Below, piece after piece: positions 59,315-64,000 of a stretch of 64,000 nt of DNA. A program made the translations under genes and the position numbers. The stretch is from Prevotellaceae bacterium UBA2744 (lineage in GTDB: Bacteria; Bacteroidota; Bacteroidia; Bacteroidales; Bacteroidaceae). Below the pieces are notes generated by a model that worked only from the letters and a program-made list of their open reading frames with translations, had not been told where the DNA came from and did not search any database. The stretch spans positions 9,508 to 73,507 of the forward strand of contig DEJQ01000008.1 of the NCBI GenBank assembly GCA_002353575.1, in the 5' to 3' direction. How positions within the stretch are numbered: the stretch's first letter is position 1; each line of letters opens with the position of its first letter.

Positions 59315-60235
59315 ATGAAATCACTCTCCGAAGGTCGGAAAATGTTTCTTAGCGTAATGGTGACATTCGTCATCTACGCCATTATCTTCATTCTGTTCGA
59401 GGACTACGACCGCGCCTTCCGCCAACCATTCAAAGAGGCCAGCGACTGGCATCTGCTGCTCTTCTCCGTCATCATCATGACCCTCTTGGCATGGATGCTC
59501 CACCGCTATGCACAGAGCATGGACCAGCGCATCAGTCGCGAACAGATGGCAAAGGAAAGCCGTCTGCGCCGCGAACTCACACAGAACATTTCGCACGAAC
59601 TGAAGACTCCCGTTGCCAGCATCTTGGGATATACCGACACCATACTCGACAATCCAGACCTCGACAGCCAGACACTCCACCAGTTTATCGTGCGCACCAA
59701 TTCACAGGCCCACAGGCTCACATCGCTGCTGCAGGATCTTTCTACGCTCAACCGCATGGACTATGCTGCCGACATGATAAACAAAGAGCGTACCGACATC
59801 TCTGCCATCGTAGCCGAGATTACGGAAGAGACTGCCCTCTCGCTCTCGCAGCGGCAGATGACACTGCGCAACTGCTTGCCCCAGGGCATCATAATAAAGG
59901 GCGACCCCTCGCTCATATACAGCATCTTCCGCAACCTCTTCAACAACTCTATGATCTATGCCGGCAAGGACACCACCATCGAAATCACGGCTGAAGACCG
60001 GGGCACTGAGTGGCACTTCACATTCCGTGACGACGGACAGGGCATCGACAGCGAACACCTGCCCCGACTCTTCGAACGCTTCTACCGCATAGACAAGGGG
60101 CGCAGCCGGGCTGAGGGAGGCACCGGACTGGGACTTGCCATCGTGAAGAACGCCGTAATGCTGCATGGCGGCACTATCACCGCCAAGAGTCAGCCTGGAG
60201 AGGGCCTGCAGTTCGACTTCACGCTGAAGAAATAG
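59315..60235 (+). CDS. Sensor histidine kinase, PhoR-like, minimal sensor
   Basis: 306 residues. Two helices (about 10-28 and 47-62) enclose only about 18 external residues, so there is little periplasmic sensor; the signal may be sensed in the membrane or through a partner protein. The HisKA box SHELKTPVASILGY has the phospho-acceptor His94, and the HATPase domain has NLFNNSMIY (N box), DDGQGI and GGTGLGLAIVKN. It is the partner of the preceding regulator. Confidence 0.92.
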   Translation: MKSLSEGRKMFLSVMVTFVIYAIIFILFEDYDRAFRQPFKEASDWHLLLFSVIIMTLLAWMLHRYAQSMDQRISREQMAKESRLRRELTQNISHELKTPVASILGYTDTILDNPDLDSQTLHQFIVRTNSQAHRLTSLLQDLSTLNRMDYAADMINKERTDISAIVAEITEETALSLSQRQMTLRNCLPQGIIIKGDPSLIYSIFRNLFNNSMIYAGKDTTIEITAEDRGTEWHFTFRDDGQGIDSEHLPRLFERFYRIDKGRSRAEGGTGLGLAIVKNAVMLHGGTITAKSQPGEGLQFDFTLKK

Positions 60236-60268
60236 ACCCTGCCGCTGCACAGGCAAAAAAAACTCTGA

Positions 60269-60290
60269 TTGTATAATGTACATGATACAA
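60269..60290. promoter_or_regulatory. 22-bp near-palindrome upstream of the DedA gene
   Basis: TTGTATAATGT and ACATGATACAA form a dyad with a single mismatched pair on each half-site, placed over the expected -33 region of the promoter at 60308. It looks like an operator. Confidence 0.45.
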
Positions 60291-60307
60291 TTTTAAATAA
60301 AAATTCT

Positions 60308-60315
60308 TACCTTTG
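60308..60315 (+). promoter_or_regulatory. -7 element TACCTTTG for the DedA gene
   Basis: TACCTTTG followed by C; the predicted start near 60322 is almost at the ATG (60324), so the mRNA may be leaderless or start slightly earlier. Confidence 0.6.
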
Positions 60316-60323
60316 CAGCCATT

Positions 60324-60959
60324 ATGGAAGAACTGATCCTAAATCTTACTAACGGAGCACTCGACAACCTCAACTATGGTTGGATAGTGCTGTTTATGGC
60401 CATCGAGTCGAGCTTCATCCCCTTCCCCTCGGAAGTGGTGATGATACCGGCAGCGTACATGGCAGCCGAAACGGGCGAAATGACCTACCCGATGATTATC
60501 CTTTCCGGCACGCTGGGAGCGCTGCTCGGAGCACTGGTCAACTACGTGCTCTCGCTCACACTGGGCCGTGCCGTTATCTATGCCTTTGCCAACTCCAGGC
60601 TGGGACACATGTGTCTCATCGATGCCGGGAAGGTGCAGCAGGCTGAGGAGTATTTCGACCGCCATGGAGTCGTCTCCACCCTCATCGGACGCATGATTCC
60701 CGCCATCCGCCAGCTCATATCCATCCCTGCCGGCCTGGCCCGTATGCACCTGGGCACCTTCGTGCTCTGCACCTGCATCGGCGCAGCCATCTGGAACTGC
60801 ATCCTCACGGGCATAGGCTATGCCTTCCACAGCGTGATGGCAAAGGACGAACTCATCGGCATCGTGTCGCATTACAGCCACATCATCGGCATCGCAGCCA
60901 TCGCCTGCGTGGCAGGATTCCTCGGATACATAATCTATAACGGACTAAAGAAACACTAA
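60324..60959 (+). CDS. DedA family membrane protein
   Basis: 211 residues with about five hydrophobic segments. The family motifs ESSFIPFPSEVVMIPAAYM (near 28-46) and GRMIPAIRQLISIPAGLARM (near 125-144) are clear. DedA proteins act in membrane lipid homeostasis, possibly as undecaprenyl-phosphate or phospholipid flippases. It lies between the histidine kinase and ffh with its own promoter. Confidence 0.92.
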   Translation: MEELILNLTNGALDNLNYGWIVLFMAIESSFIPFPSEVVMIPAAYMAAETGEMTYPMIILSGTLGALLGALVNYVLSLTLGRAVIYAFANSRLGHMCLIDAGKVQQAEEYFDRHGVVSTLIGRMIPAIRQLISIPAGLARMHLGTFVLCTCIGAAIWNCILTGIGYAFHSVMAKDELIGIVSHYSHIIGIAAIACVAGFLGYIIYNGLKKH

Positions 60960-60986
60960 CATTCAGATTACTCAGATTACAAAAAT

Positions 60987-62339
60987 ATGTTTGAAAACCT
61001 GTCCGAACGTCTCGAACGTTCATTTAAGATACTGAAGGGTGAAGGAAAAATCACCGAAATCAACGTAGCGGAAACCCTGAAGGACGTGCGCAAGGCACTT
61101 CTCGAAGCCGACGTGAACTACAAAGTAGCCAAGACCTTCACCGACACCGTGAAGCAGAAAGCACTCGGCCAGAACGTGCTCACAGCCGTCAAGCCGGGAC
61201 AGCTGATGGTAAAGATAGTACACGACGAACTGGCACAGCTGATGGGTGGCGAGAATGCCGAAATCAACCTCACGGGCAAACCCGCCGTCATACTCATGGC
61301 GGGATTGAACGGAGCCGGAAAGACAACCATGTCGGGTAAGCTCGCCCTCTGGCTCTCGAAGCAGAAACACAAGAAACCGCTGCTGGCAGCCTGCGACACC
61401 TTCCGTCCGGCGGCAATGGAACAACTGCGTGTGCTAGCAGAACAGGTCAATGTGCCGTGCTACATCGAAGAGGGAGCCACCGACCCGGTGCTCGTAGCCC
61501 AGAACGCCATCAAATATGCTAAGGCAAACAGCCTCGACGTAGTCATCGTCGATACGGCAGGCCGCCAGTCGATCGACGAGGAGCTGATGGTTCAGATCCG
61601 CAACATAAAAGATGCCATAGAACCACAGGAAACCCTCCTCGTAGTCGATGCCATGATAGGTCAGGAAGCCGTCACCACAGCAAAGGTGTTCAACGAACGT
61701 CTGGAAATCGACGGAGTCATCCTCACGAAACTCGACGGTGACACGCGCGGCGGTGCTGCACTCTCCATCCGCACCGTAGTTGACAAACCCATCAAGTTTG
61801 TCGGCACGGGCGAGAAGATGGAAGCCCTCGACCCCTTCCACCCCGAACGTATGGCAGACCGCATCCTCGGCATGGGCGACATCGTCAGCTTCGTGGAACG
61901 GGCACAGCAGCAGTTCGACGAAGAGGAAGCCAAACGACTGCAGAAGAAGATTGCGAAGAACAAATACGACTACACCGATTTCTACAGCCAGATTCAGCAG
62001 CTGAAGAAGATGGGTAACATCAAAGACCTCGCCTCGATGATTCCGGGTATAGGCAAAGCCCTGAAGGACATCGACATTGATGACAACGCATTCAAGTCGG
62101 TCGAGGCCATGATCAACTCCATGACCCCCTACGAACGCACACACCCCGACAGCATCAATATGTCGCGCAAACAGCGCATATCGAAGGGTTCGGGAGTGAG
62201 CCTCGACGAGATAAACCGCGTCACCAAGCAGTTTGACCAGATGCGCAAGATGATGCACATGATGACCGGCAGCCGCATGGCAGGCGCTATGCAACAGATG
62301 GCACGCCTGAAGGGAATGCCCGGAATGCCGAAGTTTTAG
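60987..62339 (+). CDS. ffh: Signal recognition particle protein
   Basis: 450 residues. The N domain (1-90) is followed by the G domain with LNGAGKTTMSGKLA, DTAGRQSIDEELM and TKLDGDTRGGAALS, and a methionine-rich M domain (about 320-450) with SRKQRISKGSGVSLDEINR and KMMHMM. It binds signal peptides and the SRP RNA encoded at 54536. It lies 27 bases after the DedA gene. Confidence 0.97.
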   Translation: MFENLSERLERSFKILKGEGKITEINVAETLKDVRKALLEADVNYKVAKTFTDTVKQKALGQNVLTAVKPGQLMVKIVHDELAQLMGGENAEINLTGKPAVILMAGLNGAGKTTMSGKLALWLSKQKHKKPLLAACDTFRPAAMEQLRVLAEQVNVPCYIEEGATDPVLVAQNAIKYAKANSLDVVIVDTAGRQSIDEELMVQIRNIKDAIEPQETLLVVDAMIGQEAVTTAKVFNERLEIDGVILTKLDGDTRGGAALSIRTVVDKPIKFVGTGEKMEALDPFHPERMADRILGMGDIVSFVERAQQQFDEEEAKRLQKKIAKNKYDYTDFYSQIQQLKKMGNIKDLASMIPGIGKALKDIDIDDNAFKSVEAMINSMTPYERTHPDSINMSRKQRISKGSGVSLDEINRVTKQFDQMRKMMHMMTGSRMAGAMQQMARLKGMPGMPKF

Positions 62340-62360
62340 TAAGTAGTTTTGAATTTGAGT

Positions 62361-62388
62361 GAAACCTGAAACTTGAAACCTGAAACCT
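62361..62388. repeat. Four tandem heptamers upstream of folD
   Basis: GAAACCT, GAAACTT, GAAACCT, GAAACCT in a row, 25 bases before the folD ATG. Simple repeats of this type can vary in copy number. Confidence 0.8.
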
Positions 62389-62413
62389 GTATAATAGAAA
62401 ACAATACAACAAT

Positions 62414-63295
62414 ATGACCCTTATTGACGGAAAAGCAACAGCGGCAAGCATCAAGAAAGAGATAGCAGCCGAAGTGGAACAGATAGTAAGCCGCGGAGGC
62501 AAGCGCCCCCACCTGGCAGCCATCCTTGTCGGACACGACGGAGGCAGTGAGACATACGTAAAGAACAAAGTACTCGCATGCGAAGAGTGCGGATTCACCT
62601 CTACCCTGCTCCGCTTCGAAGACGACATAACCGAGGAGTTCCTGCTGAAGCAGGTGGAGAAACTGAACAACGACCCCGACGTTGACGGATTCATCGTTCA
62701 GCTGCCACTGCCCAAGCACATCAGCGAACAGAAGGTGACGATGGCAATCGACTACCGCAAGGACGTGGACGGATTCCACCCCATCAACGTAGGTCGCATG
62801 GCAATCGGACTGCCCTGCTACATCTCAGCCACCCCGCTCGGCATCACCGACCTGCTCGCACGCTACAACATCGAAACGAAGGGTAAGAAATGCGTCATAC
62901 TGGGTCGCTCGAACATCGTGGGCAAACCGATGGCACAGCTCATGATGCAGAAACGCACACCGGGCGACTGCACCGTCACAGTGCTGCACAGCCACTCGCA
63001 GAACATAAAGGAGGAATGCCGCCAGGCCGACATCATCATAGCGGCAATGGGCGTGCCCAACTTCGTCACAGCCGACATGGTGAAACCCGGAGCCGTCATC
63101 ATCGACGTAGGCACCACACGCGTACCCGACTCCAGCCGCAAGTCAGGGTTCCGTCTAAATGGTGACGTGAAATTCGACGAGGTAGCCGACAAGTGCTCCT
63201 TCATCACTCCCGTCCCCGGCGGCGTAGGTCCGATGACCATCTGCTCGCTGATGAAGAACACCCTGCTCGCAGGCAAGAAAGCCATCTACGAGTAA
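62414..63295 (+). CDS. folD: Bifunctional methylenetetrahydrofolate dehydrogenase/cyclohydrolase
   Basis: 293 residues. YVKNKVLACEECGF with the catalytic Lys, DVDGFIVQLPLPKHI, VDGFHPINVGRM, and the NADP-binding GRSNIVGKPMAQLMM and TPVPGGVGPMTICSLM blocks are all present. It interconverts methylene- and formyl-tetrahydrofolate in one-carbon metabolism. It lies 74 bases after ffh, behind the heptamer repeats, and is followed by a strong hairpin. Confidence 0.96.
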   Translation: MTLIDGKATAASIKKEIAAEVEQIVSRGGKRPHLAAILVGHDGGSETYVKNKVLACEECGFTSTLLRFEDDITEEFLLKQVEKLNNDPDVDGFIVQLPLPKHISEQKVTMAIDYRKDVDGFHPINVGRMAIGLPCYISATPLGITDLLARYNIETKGKKCVILGRSNIVGKPMAQLMMQKRTPGDCTVTVLHSHSQNIKEECRQADIIIAAMGVPNFVTADMVKPGAVIIDVGTTRVPDSSRKSGFRLNGDVKFDEVADKCSFITPVPGGVGPMTICSLMKNTLLAGKKAIYE

Positions 63296-63318
63296 GCCGT
63301 GTGACGCCCCCTAAATTC

Positions 63319-63389
63319 ACAGATAACGTCCCTGCAACTCCATATGACGTGGAATCATTGCAGGGACGTTATCTGTATATATAAAAAAT
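63319..63389 (+). terminator. Long 19-bp hairpin after folD
   Basis: 63319-63337 and 63358-63376 are perfect 19-base reverse complements, with a nested CCA/TGG stem. AT-rich sequence without a long T run follows, so it is a probable but atypical terminator, and just behind it lies the C tract. Confidence 0.6.
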
Positions 63390-63534
63390 ACCCCCCCCCC
63401 GTGCATCACTGTACAGAGGGGAGTTTTAGGTTAAATTTCTTATGAGCGTTAATCTTATGAGCATATAACCAAGAGATTAATGCCCGCTGACCGACGTCAG
63501 CAATAAATCAAAAATAAAGGGAAAATGATTTTAA

Positions 63535-63556
63535 TATATTTGCATATGCAAATTTA
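63535..63556. promoter_or_regulatory. Head-to-head -7 motifs in a palindrome
   Basis: TATATTTGC on the plus strand (63535-63543) and TAAATTTGC on the minus strand (63548-63556) are separated by ATAT, with a perfect 16-bp dyad ATTTGCATATGCAAAT (63538-63553). No gene follows either one closely. Confidence 0.4.
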
Positions 63557-63659
63557 TGGCTTTATCCCGACACAGCAAAATTATTTTATATAAAAAAAGC
63601 GCCAAAAGAGAAATAAAAGCCCGCAGATGAAAAATAAAATATTTTTTTGGGAAATTTAT

Positions 63660-63690
63660 TTTGTATTTCGCTCGGTTTGCACTACCTTTG
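63660..63690 (+). promoter_or_regulatory. Promoter TTTG-N19-TACCTTTG for tRNA-His
   Basis: TTTG at 63660-63663 and TACCTTTG at 63683-63690; the start would be near 63697. Shares 20 identical bases around the -33 box with the pgk promoter. Confidence 0.8.
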
Positions 63691-63733
63691 CACCCGCAAA
63701 TGAGGGAGAGACCTCCCCGAAGGCGCCAACATG

Positions 63734-63807
63734 GTGGATGTAGTTCAGTTGGTTAGAGCGTCAGATTGTGGTTCTGAATGTCGTGGGTTCGAGTCCCACC
63801 CTCCACC
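63734..63807 (+). tRNA. tRNA-His (anticodon GTG)
   Basis: 74 bases. Acceptor GTGGATG/CCTCCAC, D arm GTTC/GAGC, anticodon loop TTGTGGT (GTG) and T arm GTGGG/CCCAC with TTCGAGT. A G at 63733 would be the extra G-1 facing discriminator C (63807), as expected for tRNA-His. The acceptor pair 6-67 is a U-C mismatch, which is odd for a functional tRNA. CCA is not encoded as such. Confidence 0.92.
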
Positions 63808-63821
63808 CTCAAAACAAAGAG

Positions 63822-63856
63822 AAATCCCTGCAACAGCTTATGTTGCGGGGATTTTC
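63822..63856 (+). terminator. Terminator after tRNA-His
   Basis: AAATCCCTGCAAC (63822-63834) pairs with GTTGCGGGGATTT (63842-63854) with one G-U around a 7-base loop, then TTCTGTTTC. It lies 6 bases from the stop of the opposing gene and may serve both. Confidence 0.75.
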
Positions 63857-63860
63857 TGTT

Positions 63861-64000
63861 TCAGAACGGTCCGTGTCCCATGCAAGCCTGCATCACTCCC
63901 TGGCTCACGCCCGAGCGCAGGGCTGCCTCCTTGATTACCTTCTGTGTGGTAAGGGCGATGTAGAGTTCGGGGAGCAGGACGTAGCGGTAAGAGCCTGCAT
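63861..64000 (-). pseudogene. 3' end of a minus-strand gene, perhaps a truncated HU-like protein
   Basis: The last 45 codons read AGSYRYVLLPELYIALTT...EAALRSGVSQGVMQACMGHGPF and then stop; the start lies beyond the window. The segment VIKEAALRSGVSQGVMQA resembles, from memory, the middle of Bacteroidales HU-like DNA-binding proteins, which would normally continue for 60 or more residues. A shift of one base after VMQA would read WDT, as expected there, then run into the tRNA-His terminator. So it may be a frameshifted, truncated relic, or simply an unrelated intact gene end. The evidence is limited. Confidence 0.4.

Larger units (their letters stand above)
63296..63733. other. Gap between folD and tRNA-His
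   Basis: Holds a 19-bp-armed hairpin, a run of ten C (63391-63400), a palindromic pair of -7 motifs (63535-63556) and the tRNA-His promoter (63660-63690). No coding frame is convincing. Confidence 0.6.

Noticed and set aside
1..64000. CRISPR arrays, prophage or restriction-modification systems
   Set aside because: No regularly spaced direct repeats with unique spacers, no phage structural genes and no methylase/endonuclease pair were found.

Overview
The window looks like a chromosomal segment of a Bacteroidales bacterium, most likely from the Prevotella group. The evidence is the near-universal -7 motif TAnnTTTG with TTTG about 19-20 bases upstream, AT-rich leaders without clear Shine-Dalgarno sites, a secreted C10 peptidase, a DUF4421-type protein, a TonB receptor with a carboxypeptidase-like N-terminal domain, and a Prevotella-style C-terminal secretion tail. 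No rRNA operon, CRISPR array, transposase or prophage was seen. Most of the window is core housekeeping DNA.

Left part (1-20 kb): a minus-strand unit holds a membrane protein, an RlmD-like and an RluA-like RNA-modifying enzyme, lepA and a C10 protease cut by the window edge. Divergent from it are an oxidoreductase, a DUF4421-like protein, a secreted multidomain zincin/lectin protein and a GH28 pectinase-like enzyme. Then comes a STAS - HATPase - STAS partner-switching module, two TrkA-C transporters (SLC13 and AspT/YidE types), a CcdA/DsbD-like membrane protein, pepT, a DEDD exonuclease and an RlmI-like methyltransferase.

Middle part (20-44 kb): a minus-strand envelope unit runs lpxD-lpxC-lpxA-(pRiA4b ORF-3-like)-miaA-PBP1A. 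On the plus strand lie purM, prfA, clpC, a VanX-like lipoprotein dipeptidase, htpG, a TonB receptor, pgk, a solute-binding lipoprotein, a TPR protein and nudC, with a GH25 lysozyme on the minus strand. clpC and htpG share a sigma-54-like -24/-12 arrangement below TGACA/TGTCA dyads, and the 588-base clpC-vanX gap holds a 42-bp perfect palindrome nested in inverted octamer repeats.

Right part (44-64 kb): uxaA, kdgK and eda form a route from altronate to pyruvate and glyceraldehyde 3-phosphate. They lie next to pfp, a second GH25 lysozyme, prmA, dnaB and a divergent LacI-type regulator. An SRP RNA gene sits 4 bases from tRNA-Thr, whose 3' end is duplicated around a small hairpin element. Two Na/Pi cotransporter paralogues preceded by 11-bp-periodic Pho-like boxes are followed by a response regulator/histidine kinase pair, then DedA, ffh, folD, tRNA-His and a fragment that may be HU-like.

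The strongest unexplained signals are the nested palindrome, the shared clpC/htpG promoters, the Pho-like repeats, the tRNA-Thr scar, and two promoter-terminator pairs without a gene that share sequence.
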